NCBI GenBank assembly: GCA_021495925.1
Contig: JAKEKT010000043.1
Coordinates: 62,001 to 126,000, forward strand
Length of the DNA stretch: 64,000 nucleotides
Origin: Diplodia intermedia
Taxonomy: Eukaryota; Ascomycota; Dothideomycetes; Botryosphaeriales; Botryosphaeriaceae
Reading direction: 5' to 3'
Shown here: positions 41,399-52,597 of the stretch, piece by piece
Position numbering within the stretch: the stretch's first letter is position 1
Layout of the letters: every line of letters begins with the position of its first letter
The notes under the pieces: generated by a model
The model's database searches: none
Told to the model about the DNA's origin: nothing
What the model saw: the letters and a program-made list of their open reading frames with translations, nothing else
Position numbers and translations under genes: made by a program

Positions 41399-43726
41399 TC
41401 AAACCGCCCTCTCGTCCGCCACATGTTCTCCGTCAATAGTTTCGCCTCGACTGGATCCTCGGCCCGAGTCCGAGTTTCCCATCGCCTGGTTCCTTCCTGG
41501 ACTTCCGTCGGCCGCCTGCGCGTTCCTTGAAACACGTCCTGCCACTTCACCGCCATCCGCCGCCACGCTTCCATCTTGCCCGCTCGGGGCCACATCAGCA
41601 AGAACCCGGTCAGACGCCGGCGGTGCAGCCTTCAGCCTCGGATGCTTGACGTCTTCCAAATCCAGCGTGGCGAGCCTGTCGCTCCTGGACGTGACCGGGA
41701 CCATCTCGTCGCACCTGGCCCACGTTCCGGCGCCGACGCTCTCGTGCGCCAGGCGTTGCAGCTGCAAGCTCTCCTTGGCGCCCCACTCCATTCGCGAATG
41801 GATGTCGAGATCGCGGCGTCGTTTCGCACAGGCCAGGCGGGGTTTGATGGTGTATTGGAGAGCGATTATCACGCCGCCGACGGTGAAGATGATGATGAGG
41901 CCGAAGACGGAGAAGTTGCTGTGCTGGGTGCTGCGGATCTTCTGCGGCAGAGGGGAAAACGGGGGGTTGGAGTTAGGGAATGAACGTGCGTGCTGGTGGG
42001 GGGGTTTCTTGCGCACCTGGCTTTGGCACAGGGACTTTTCCTCCGTGTTGTTCGGTACGCGGTTCCATGCTTCCATGACCGTTGCGCGGACTGCTCTCAT
42101 TTGCATGCTGGTCATTTCTATCTCGTGCCAGTGTTCGACGTCGAGTTGCCATTGGTTGTCCGGTAGCTCGGCCAGGAAGCCCGGACCGGGCATGTAATTC
42201 GACTTCAACGATGATGATCCAAGAAACATCGGCTCCGATTGGAACAGACTACTGGGCTGGAAGACGGTAGCAATATACCACATGAGCATGTTCAATCTCT
42301 TGTTACTCATGCCTCTCGCTTTGAATTCTTCGGCGACATCGAGTTCTATCTCCGTCTGTCCTCTGAGTGCCGTACAATCCGAACCTCGAGGCTTGGACGG
42401 ATCGCAGATCTGGTATCGAAGGACACAGCCTAGAGGAGAAGCCGGTTCGTCTGCCCAGTAAATCGGCCCTCCGAGAGTGGTATCGTTCAACAAAAGATCG
42501 TGCGCTGCATACCAAGGATCGTTGATCTCGCCCAGGTAGAATATGTTGTTCGCGCTGAGGAAGAACAGCGTCACGTCTGCATCATCGTGTCGCAAAGAGT
42601 CAATCGGGGTGAATTCGAAACTTTGGCCGAGTACAGTCCCGGTCCGGCTAAACGCAGTAAGTGGGCTATGTGAGCACTTTATCAGCATTGAAGCAACACT
42701 GTCGAGATACTGGACCTTACTATATTCCATACTGCGCCTGTTGTGAGTATAGCATCCCGTCGAATGCCGCGTCTTTGCTAGACAGAGGGTACTGATACGT
42801 ATGACGCGTCTTATTGTGTACCGGTTCGCCATAGTAATATTCAGCATACGTAGATTTGAAGTCGTTACTTGGTGACCCGTAATTGACAATGTCTCTGTAG
42901 CCATCGGTTCTGAGTGGCGCGCAGTGTGTCGTTTGTCGATATTGAAAGCGATGATCCGGTGGCGCATTGATGCCCAAGTCCTTGTGGGTGTCGATGTAGC
43001 CCGTATCGATGTAGAGGTTTCCGTTCTGGCTGCGACAGATGTCATCGTGAAAGGGACATGACGCATTCCGCATCACGTCAAAGTCAAGCCGCTTCTTGAC
43101 GAAGAATTGGCAACCTTCTTGGGCCGTGTTATTCCCGTAACACTGTTTCGCGTAATTCGCACATGTCCATATGGCCCGGCCGACCGTTGGAACCCAGCTT
43201 TTTGCAAAGGTAGCAGTACTCGATTGCTTGTCCCAAATCGATCTCGAATACCCACCACAACTAGAAGTTGCAATGAGCACTTCATCGCTGGTACTTTTGG
43301 AGACCCTTGAGGAAAGCCGCTTGCTGCTGCCCATGCACAGACGGTAACAATGGTATAGCACAGCAATGGAAGTATGCGTTTCCATGACTTTGCCGAATTT
43401 TGCCGCCAACCCCACATGACCTGAATGAGACTCAACAGGCCTTAGGTTCCATTGGCTGAGTTTCGGAGTATTGCTTGTCGTTGATGATATACGCCATCCT
43501 GCGGAGCTTCGAGGGAGTATGTGCGATGGATGAAGAAACATGAGACACGCCAGAAACTTGTGCCGACGATGGTTACGAAAAGAGCAATGAAGGCAATAAA
43601 CAGCTCTCCGTCTTCACGGTTGAGCGTGAGTGTTGATCCCAAGATGGTTCCGTGGGACCAGTTCGTCCAAACTCCGCGGTAAACGTTGTAAGTGGACGAA
43701 GAATCCATTGCGAGTCGATGGTTCAT
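41399..43726 (-). pseudogene. Large fungal membrane protein of unknown function, broken
   Basis: The gene reads 43726 (or ATG 43708) to 41399, with introns at 42720-42666 (55 bases) and 42016-41942 (75 bases, in frame). Early parts are STYNVYRGVWTNWSHG, a membrane helix (FIAFIALFVTIVGTSFW) and YHQRQAILRNSANGT, which I recognise as the conserved start of a large fungal membrane-protein family. A TAA (43444-43442) then interrupts the frame, which continues as GLLSLIQVMWGW. Near 43305-43318 the frame must shift by one base to reach SSRVSKSTSDEVLIAT. The middle (DVTLFFLSANNIFYLGEINDPW) and a second helix (FSVFGLIIIFTVGGVIIAL) look normal. A 52-base GTATAT..CTAAG intron could remove the TAA but would also delete the conserved YHQRQ block, so decay is preferred. 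Confidence 0.68.
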
Positions 43727-45828
43727 AAACACTCTAGTTGTCACGTTGGGTCTCCCTCTGATATTTCGAAGAGTACCTCGCAGCTCCCTTTCCAAAGGCA
43801 ACGCCTCGAGCACCAATGCTACACAATAGTGTTTGAGGGTTGACACCCTTGCTTGAACATTGGCGTGGTAAACCAGAGACTTAGCGATTTTCTTTGTCAA
43901 CCCTCAGTGAAGGATGGCAAGACGAGGTACCGAGCCCAAAATCGAACGTCAACGAGCCAAGACAGCTCTGAAGATATTTGTTTATGCAAAGATTCGGCCC
44001 ACAAAGTGAGAGTTGGGTAACACACGTAGGAGGTGCGACCTCCGCAAAGAGCGTAAGGACGTAATTTTCTCAAATTGCAACAATACAATCTCCCTTCATA
44101 ACGCAGGGCCGACGATGAAAGTGGTCAGCTGCCCCGTAGGTCCCAGGTTGTACACGCCTGATGATCCCGCCACGACAACACCATGAGGCAAATCATCACC
44201 GCCAAGCTGGCTGCACGGAACGTTACGCAAGGAGCAACCACGCTACACCCCCAGGTTAAATCTGTAGCATCAGCCTTCCCACTTTCTCAGTCTCGTGCAA
44301 CTTCTTTCGTTCACTTGCGAGACTCAAGCACGTTTCTTCTTTCTACCTCGTGTTGCCATTTTCGCCATCATCTGTGTGGCGTATCTGCAGCGATTTTCGA
44401 ACATGCGGAGAAGCGGTCTAAACAGTTTTAATACGCTCACAGAACCATCACCCGAGAGCTTCTCGTCGGATGTGGAGGCTACGGAGAAGCTCGGAGAGTG
44501 TTGAGAGGGTGAAGAAATACACGTGCACACCGAGGAGAGACAGGACGGTAAAAAACATGGCGTACGCTTCAGCAGGGCGTATCACACTTTTGGCTACAAC
44601 CATCTAGATGGCAATGAGCAAGGCTAGCGCAAAGAAGGGGTTGACGTCATGGTTCACTGCGGCTCATGCGGACAAGTTGCACGTGTTTCTGAGCCACGAG
44701 GGGGAGCCACTGGGACCATACGCCGAGTCTGATACCCAAGCCATGGAGGTTGGGTTTGCCGTTGAATCCGGGAAATCTTTTGGTGGCATTGCGCTGATGG
44801 ATTGTAGTGAAGTGACTGGATGGTTGGGATCTTGATCGCTGCGGTCGTATTACGTATGTAGAACGAGTGCATGGCGGCTGGCTGTGCAATACATCTCGTT
44901 TCGTCAAGTATAACTACAAGAAATGTGTTCAAGGGCTTTTGATTGGATTGAAAACGGAAGACGCCGAACAAGTGGGTGTTGAAAGGCTGTCAGTTGTTTT
45001 GGAGCGGAAAAGAGAGTATCCTCGACAAGCACCAAGAGGCGGAGAGGCGGACATTACAGCCCGGGTAATAAGGCAAAGAATTACCAGCGCAGCGTACGTG
45101 GTATCTTCATGCATCCGCGCGCGATTATAGTAGTCTATGGCGGGATCTGCAATCCTTGCGGCAGAACCTACATGCGATGATAGCCCTGCTCCGTCTGCAT
45201 CAACGATTGGCAGCGCAAGTGAGCTCCATATTCCCAATGCCAAGCCCTAGCGAGACAGGAAGGCGGCTAGCCAGTGTGCTACTCATTAATCAGATCGTAA
45301 GCATGGGTTTTAAAGCGTCAGTTCCAGCTTCCGGGTTTGTAAGCGACCAGAACCCTGTTCAAGATCAAATCAGAGCGGGGGATTTCTGGTTTCATGAGAA
45401 CTTATCCTCATTGGCATTATCACCGGCTTCGCCGTAGAGCAGTATGGCTAGCAATGGCGATGGTCAGCCTTCTTTCCGTCGAACTACTTTAGTTAGAACA
45501 TGGGGACCCCTTGAGGTTGCTTCGAAAGTGGAGAAGGTACCGGGGCTTTTGGAAATAAGACGATAGTATCTCTGGTATCATGAACGGGAAATATTTCAAG
45601 ATCAGTTCGCAACCGTGCCGTGAGCTCTTCAACGTGCCGCAATTCATGTCAAAATGACCCTCGAACGAACCCATTGAACGGTATCTCAACCGACCTTCTC
45701 CCTTCTATGTATACCCTCTCTCACCACCCTTCTATATCCCTCATGTCATAGTCATACAGATCCAAAAGAGATCTCCAACATATCGCCTTGTCCCAAGTTC
45801 ATAAAACTCCAACCCAAGCGTCGAGCGG
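43727..45828. other. Intergenic, 2.1 kb
   Basis: Upstream of the membrane pseudogene and downstream of GNA1. Small open frames (for example 44183-44431 and 44608-44835 plus) show no signal peptide or motif. Nothing is called. Confidence 0.45.
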
Positions 45829-46518
45829 CTAGTAGTAATGGGCCATTTCCAGGCCGGCGCGCTTGAAGCCGCACTTGACGTAAAAGCCCTCGTTCGCTTC
45901 GGAGCAGTCGAGGATGGTCTAGTGCAGAAAAGACACAGCGTCAGCCAATTGCCCCCAGATCCACACCAACCCACGGAGCGAAAAAGACTCACCTTGTAGC
46001 AGCCCACCTTCTCCGCGACAAAGTCCAGCGCCTGAATGATGCGCAAGCCCAGCTTCTTACCCTGCTGATCCTTCGCAACCGCGATATCCTCGATATGCCC
46101 AACAAGGCCCAAGTTATGAATACTATCGCACACACATCAACCGTCAGCAAAACCGCTCACCCCAACCCGCCTTTTAGGAGAGGGGAAAAAACAAAGGCAC
46201 TCACAACTTCCTCTCAACAATCAACGCGCCGGTCCCGACAATCTTGCCCGCGTCGTCGAGGACGCAGATGAGGAAGTACTCGTCGTTGCGGCGGCTCATC
46301 CAGTCGTAGCGCGCGTCCCACGCCGCCTGGTCGACGTCGCCGACCGTCGTCAGCACGCGCAGCACGTCGAGGAAGCCGCGCCCGTAGTCGCCCCGCCGGA
46401 TCGGCCGCACGCTGTAGCCCGCCGGCAGCGCCGCCGCGACGGCCGGCGAGATCAGCTCCGTGCTGAAGAGCGGCGCTTCGGGGTCTGAGAGGACGGCTGC
46501 GGCGGCGGTGGTGGACAT
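45829..46518 (-). CDS. GNA1: Glucosamine-6-phosphate N-acetyltransferase
   Basis: Three exons (46518-46205, 46122-45993, 45918-45829), with introns of 82 and 74 bases, give 177 residues. It transfers acetyl from acetyl-CoA to glucosamine 6-phosphate in the UDP-GlcNAc path that feeds chitin and glycan synthesis, in the cytosol. The GNAT fold shows as a beta-strand region (YFLICVLDDAGKIVGTGALI), then GHIEDIAVAKDQQGKKLG, which carries the acetyl-CoA loop, then LDFVAEKVGCYK, and C-terminal LDCSEANEGFYVKCGF with the conserved Tyr. Length and exon order fit fungal Gna1. The N-terminus is slightly extended and Ala-rich. Confidence 0.95.
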
Positions 46519-47549
46519 GGTTGTTTGTTTTGGTTGTGGGGAAGTGCGATTGGAGAGACGGAGGGGCGCGGGAGGAAAGGACGCGGGCGAGAGATGCGTG
46601 CGAATGAGGGTCGGTTGGCGGGTGGTGAGCTCTCTGGTTTCGCGCCGGCGGTAGGGAGGGCGGGGTCCGGGGGAAGCGAGCGAGCGAACGGGCGAGTCAG
46701 GCGGAGGCGAGAGAGCGCGAGGCGGGTTGAAGCAGCGGAGCGAGTGATGGAAAGAGATTGATGAGGAAGGAAGAGTGAGGGTGAAGCTGGAGTCGTAGAC
46801 GGCGAGGAAAAAGGAGAAGAGCTGGGTGTTTACGTCGGTTGGCCAGCATTTCGGGCGACCCTGGTCGCTCTGATCGGCGGCGCCACTGCTGCGGTCGCCT
46901 CCAACGCCCCAAAAATAGCGACCGCGAGCCTAGGAGATCTCGCCAAGCCCGCAGCCACACCCCCACCACTTCCCCATCCCGGAGCTGACAAGCTGAACCC
47001 CGTCATCGTCGGGAAAGAGCGCGTTCGGCCATGTCGCTGCACGAGTGTCTTTTCTCGCGCTTAGCGCGGACCTTGCTCCGACCGCTGCTGAGTTTCACAG
47101 CGACATCCCAACGGAGACTTCAACTACCTAAGTAGGTAGGATGCCATGTCTTCATTGAGATGGGTTTAGGAAGGCTCAGTCCTCTCACAACCCACTGTGT
47201 GAGAACCGAGCTAAGCGAAGCATGGAAGCACTCACCTCACTGTCAATTGCAGACGGAGGCGTCTGATCAAATCCTTTTTGCATACTACCTTACTCCCTAG
47301 GACGCAATTACTTTGTATAAATCTGTAATTCCATTTTCACCCACCCTCATATGTCCTCCCAGCTCCAAGACCCTAGATGTGATATCCCAAGCTAAGCTTA
47401 CACAAGAAAAAAAAGAGATGGAATATCGAAAGCGAACGAACGTCATCACATCCAAAAAGAGAGAAGATTCATCGCTCCAGACCACCCACCGCCCACCCAT
47501 TACACAAAAAGCCCCTCCAACTCAAGAAAAATGAAACGAAACCACCCTA
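46519..47549. other. Intergenic, 1.0 kb
   Basis: GNA1 promoter (purine-rich to about 46760) and 3' flank of the low-complexity gene. No gene is seen. Confidence 0.5.
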
Positions 47550-50500
47550 CTACTCCCTCCGCTCCCCTTCACCGCCAACCTCGACCATCGTCCCCAGGTA
47601 CACCTCCAACGGACCACCATCATCCGTCCCCGCCCCGTGCTGCTCCGACAACAGCGACGAACCCCCCTCGGAGCACGACGGGCACCGGTTCAGCATCCCG
47701 CTCGTCTTCAGCACCGCCTGCAGCGCCGCCTCGAGCAGTCTGTTCTGGCGCTCCAGCGCCTCGCACCGCGCCTCGAGCCTCGAGGAGTAGGAATCGCCCT
47801 CAATGTTACTACTGCCCACGCTCGCTCTCGTACCGGCAGCGTCACCGGCAGCAACAGAGGCAGGCCCGCCGCCCTTACCTGCGGTGTCATCATGCCTGCG
47901 ATGATGATGATGATGGTGGTGGTGGTGGTGCCCATGCGGCAGCACCAAGCTCGAAACAACCGACATGGCGCTCGGCGTCTGATAGCTAACCCCCGACGCC
48001 GCCGACGACGACGAGACGCGCTGCTGCTGCTGCTGCTGCTGTCCCACGGCGGCAGCAACGTTGCCGCCGCCGCTGTTCTGGAAGTAGTACCCAAACGGGC
48101 CGTTGCTCTCCGTCGTCTCGACGCTGTCTCGCCACTGCTGCTGCTCATCATCATCGCGGCGTTTCTTCTGCGCCTGAGAGCCATCATCATCCCTGTTCAC
48201 GTGGCTCCCGTTCTGATGCGACTGCAGCCCGTACCGCCCCGAGTGCGCGTGCAGATGCGCCCGCAGCTCGCGCAGCTGCTCTTCGCGGCCGACCGCGGAC
48301 TTGAGCGACGAGGCGCGGCGCATCGACGACGACGACGCCCTGTTGCCGCCTCCGTCGACGGCGGCGGTGGCAGTCGAGGCGGAGCGGCCGATGCCGGATG
48401 AAGAAGCCGAGGCGGTCGAGGAGAGGCGCTGTTGGATGTGGTGGTCGAGGTCGTCTTTGCTGGCGCCCACGACCACCACCGCAGCCGGCGGAGGCGCGCT
48501 CAGGCTCGTCCGTGCGGCGGCGGCGGCGGCGATCAAGCTCGCCGAGCTGCGGCGACGATGGTGCGAAAGCGGGCGGGGGTTGCGACGCTCCCCCTCCTCC
48601 TCCTCTCCGTCCTCCTCCTCCTCCTCCTCCCTGAGCACCTCCTCCGCCGGCTTCTTGGCCTGCTGCTGCTGCTGCCTCCCCCTCGCCATCGGCGGCAACG
48701 GCGGCGGCGGCAGGGACGACGGCAGGGACGCCGACACCACCACCTGCCCCGCAGGCATCTGCTCCGCGACCGTAACAACCGGACTCAGCGACATGACCGA
48801 ACCAGCACCGCCCCCACCACCACCCCCACCACCCCCACCACCCCCATCCTCCTCCAGCTCGCCGGGGACGACAAACAGCGACTGCAGCCGCAGCCTCTGG
48901 TGCTGCTCGTCCCTCGTCCGGCGCTGCTGCAGGACGGGTCTGTGGACGCGGTCGGCGTGGTCTCTCTGGAGTTGTTGTTGTACACCCTCTCCGTTTGCGG
49001 CGGTAACAACTGCAGGAGGAGGGACAGCGGCAGCGGCAGGGGCAGGTGTCGCCGCGCATACGATCGCGTCGATGTTGCCTTGGTGCGCGATGCCGCCGCC
49101 CACGCGCAGGTCGCTGCTGGCGCGCTTGCGCTGCTGCAGGTCGCGCAGCTTGCGGGCGCGGATCTTGTCGTCGCGGCTGCGGCTGTGGCTGGGTGGGTGG
49201 GCCGAGCGGGGGTCTGTCGTCGAAGAGGAGGAGTGGGCGGAGGAGGAGGAGGAGGACGAGGATGAGGAGGACGAGGATGCAGAGGACGTGTCGGGGATGA
49301 CGGAGTCGACTCTGATGTGTTGCTGTTGCTGTTGCTGTTGCTGTGCGCTAGCAGTAGCAGCGGTGGCGGGACGGCCGTGATGGGGATGGGCATGGTGGTT
49401 GTGGTGGTGATGGTGGTGATGCTGCCCACCGCCGCCGCCGCCCTCCTGCTCCCCACGCTTGTTCCCCTGCCCAGCCAACGCCAACCGCTCCGAGCTCGTC
49501 TTCTCCCGCACCGTCTGCCTGCCGCCTTGTTGCTGCAACTGCAACTGCTGCTGCTGCTGCTGCGCCCTCGCAAACAGCGCCATCTGCGACGGCAAGCTCT
49601 TCCGCGCATCCTCCTTCCGCGCCGCATCCTCCCTCTCTTCCCTCTTGCTCCTCTTCTCCTGCGTCGTCTTCCTCTCCCGCCTCGTCGGCGGCGCCGTCGG
49701 CAACGCGCGCCGCTGCTCTCCCCGCACCGTGGTGGCGTCCGCGTCCGTCGTCAGTATCGACGTCGTCGTCGCGCGCCGCAGGAGATGGGGCGGAGAGGGG
49801 AGGAGCCTCTTCGTCATCTCCTCCATCGGCGTGACGAAGGGCGTCGTGCTGGTGCTTGTTGTCGCGGCGCCGTCGCCGTAGCCGTCGCCGTCAGACCCCC
49901 CGCCAGGCGTCATGGTGTTGGTGTCGGCCGAGGAAGAAGGGGAGACGCCGGCGTCGTTGGCGTTGGCGTTGCCGGGCAGCCGCGCGGGCGACGGCAGGCA
50001 TGACGGCGGGTTGCTGAAGAGCGCGGCTTTGGCGTCCATGACCGCGTAGCTGGTCTTGATCTTGTCGTCCCCGGAAGGCTTTTTCTGTTGTTGGTGTTGC
50101 GGCTCCGGTTGCGGCTGCGGCTCTGGACTCATGCTGCGGCTGACCAGCCGGATGCTGCTGCTGGCGTGACGGATGCTGCTGCCGGCGTCGGTGACGGCCG
50201 TGATGGTGGGGGACGACGGCGTGGGGGGCCGGCGCTGCTGCTGCTGCTGCTGTTGTTGTGAGGCGTCCGGTGGTTTGGTCGAGTCGATGACACCGCCGCC
50301 GACGGTCTCGGACAGGTCGGGTGTTTGGGCCTGCTGCTGTATGCCGAGCGTGGAGAGCCAGGTGTCGAACTGCTCGGTGCCGAGGCAGGAGTTGAGCTTG
50401 TCTGGGAGGGAGGCGGAGCGGCGTTTGAGGGAGAGCATTTCGTTGCTGGGGGCGGAGTGTGGTCGTGTCAGTTTCCGGGTGCTATGATGATTTAGAGCTT

Positions 50501-52597
50501 TGGTGCCGACTTACCTCTTCGAAGCGGTCAGGGACGGGTCGCTCAGCAACGACTGGCCGGCGAGGGATTGGCTATCCGCCGGGCTCTGGTTCGTCACGAT
50601 CTGGAGATACTTGGTCGGCTTGCCTTCTTTCCGCACTACCTCGTCAGTTCTTCATCCCCAAAGTTGACATACCTCGCAGCAATGATCAAGGGGGTGGGGA
50701 CAAAAGAACTCACTTCCTTTCGTCTCCATCTGCACGACTCCTCTGGCAGGCACGAACGGCTCCGGCGGAGGCTGCGACACGCCAGGCCCGCTGCATTTCC
50801 CCACGCCAGTCAGCAAAGACACACATACACACAAAACACACAACAGGAAAAACCGTCCCCCCTCCCTAAAAAAAAAGAGAGAAAAGAAAAGAAAAGAAAA
50901 ACGCATCAGACAACTCACCCCTCAACCGTCCCCACCCTCTCCGCCAAGCTCTTCCTGCGCTTATACCCCAAAAACCTCAACGCACTCTTACCCTTCTTCG
51001 TCCTCGCCCCACCCCCCGCCGTACTCCCACTCCCCCCACTCGCCCCCCTCCTCCCCCCAGCCCCCACAATCCCCATACTCACCAACCCCGCGCTCTCCGG
51101 CCCCGTGTTCCGCAAGAAATCCTGAATGTCAAACCGCTGGAACCGCGCCTCGTCGGCCACCATGCCGCCCGATGCGCGCGGCACGGGTGTGGTCGCCGCC
51201 GCCGCCGCCGTCATCTGCTCGCGAGTGGTGGTACTCCGGCCTTTGGTGGGCACTTGTTGCTGCAGCAGCGATGCGGGGACGGGCGGGAAGACGGAGGATG
51301 TTTGGACGAGTTCGTCGTCGTTGTCGTCGTCGTCGTTCCAGGAGAAGCGGCGGCCGCGGGTTGGGGGGCGGGCGGTGTCTGTGTGAGCGGCGGCGGTCTT
51401 TTCGGTGGTGGTGCCGCCGGTGAGGGTGGCGGCCGCGGCGGTGAAGGTGTTGGAGAGGGTTTGGATGGGGAGGGAGGGGCGGCGGTGTTGGTGGTGGTGG
51501 GCGTGGGGGTTCGTGTTGTTGACGAAGGACGTGTCGACGCGGAGGGGTTTGCGGAGGACGGCGCGGTCGGTCTTGCGGTGGTTGGGTTTGTTCTTGTTGT
51601 TGCCGTTGCCGTTCGACGGCAGTAGTGCTGAAGCGGGAGAAGAGGACAGCGGGGCGTGGACGTGGGCGTCGGTGGTGGTGTTGGAGGGCGCCGTGGCTGT
51701 TGTCAACAGATCCAGCACCGCGCTGGGGGTGGTGGATGCAATGGGATCGCTGGCGTCGACGACGTCGGCGCGATTGTTGGTAGCGGCGGCGGCGGTGCTG
51801 CCGCTGAACTCGGGCCAAAAGGGCTGGTCGGGCAGGTTCCACCAGCACGGCGAGCCGGAGCGGGAGCGGTCGCGAGAGCTGCTGTGGTTGCGGCCCTTGC
51901 GGACGACGGACTCGCTGTCACCTTCGTCGTTGATGATGTTGTTGTTGGACTTGGTCGTAGCCGTTGCGGCGGTGCTGGGCCGGAGACGGTCCTTGCTGGC
52001 CTGCTTTCTGTTGCTGCTGTTCTTCTTGTCGTCGTCTCTGGTCTTGTTCCTGTTCCTCCGACCGCTTCTTCCCTTCGTCTTCTTCACCTCGACGAGACTG
52101 TACTCGTCCTTCTCTTCGTCCTCGAGGTCGGACGAGGACGGCCAAGCGTCGTCGTTGGTCGGGAACGGCCCGTTGTTGCGTCGACGGATCGGCTGCTGCT
52201 GATCGGCGGTGGTGGCGTCGTCCGCGATGCTTCGTCCCTCCAGCAGGTGTACGTGCTCCAGCTGGTCTTCGGCCGGGCAAGGAGCGCCGTCTTCGAAGAA
52301 GAGCTCGGCGTGCGTGCTGCGGGTGTTGGCGGTGCGGTCAACGATGGTGGTGGTGTTGGCGCGCGTGCGGGGGGTGTGGTTCATGAAGAGGAGTGGGGTT
52401 GGGTTGCGGTTGTAGGGAGAGGAGCGCGGGTTTGTGGAGATTGGGGGTTGGGAGTGAAACGATGAAGAAGAAGAGGGAGGTCTAGCGCCAGTAGTGGTGC
52501 TGTGGTCGGCGCCAGGTGAGTGGGCAATGGTATCATGAGGAGCAGCACCGTGGCCGAGGGGGGCGGCGGTAGCACCGATGCCAACGGCTGCCTGCAT
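47550..52597 (-). CDS. Low-complexity protein with homopolymer tracts and C-terminal coiled coil
   Basis: Four exons (52597-50919, 50790-50714, 50626-50515, 50445-47550), with introns of 128, 87 and 69 bases, all GT..AG and frame-consistent, give 1587 residues. Small exons 2 and 3 encode a better-conserved block (QPPPEPFVPARGVVQMETKG, then KPTKYLQIVTNQSPADS, ending at the SLKRRSASLP region). Elsewhere polyglutamine, polyhistidine, polyserine, polyglycine and polyalanine runs dominate. Near the end of exon 1 lies RFQRFDIQDFLRNTGPES. The C-terminus has a short coiled coil (SRLEARCEALERQNRLLEAA) followed by a CPSC. This looks like a conserved fungal scaffold with short functional islands in disordered sequence. 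No enzyme motif is seen; function is unknown. Confidence 0.78.
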
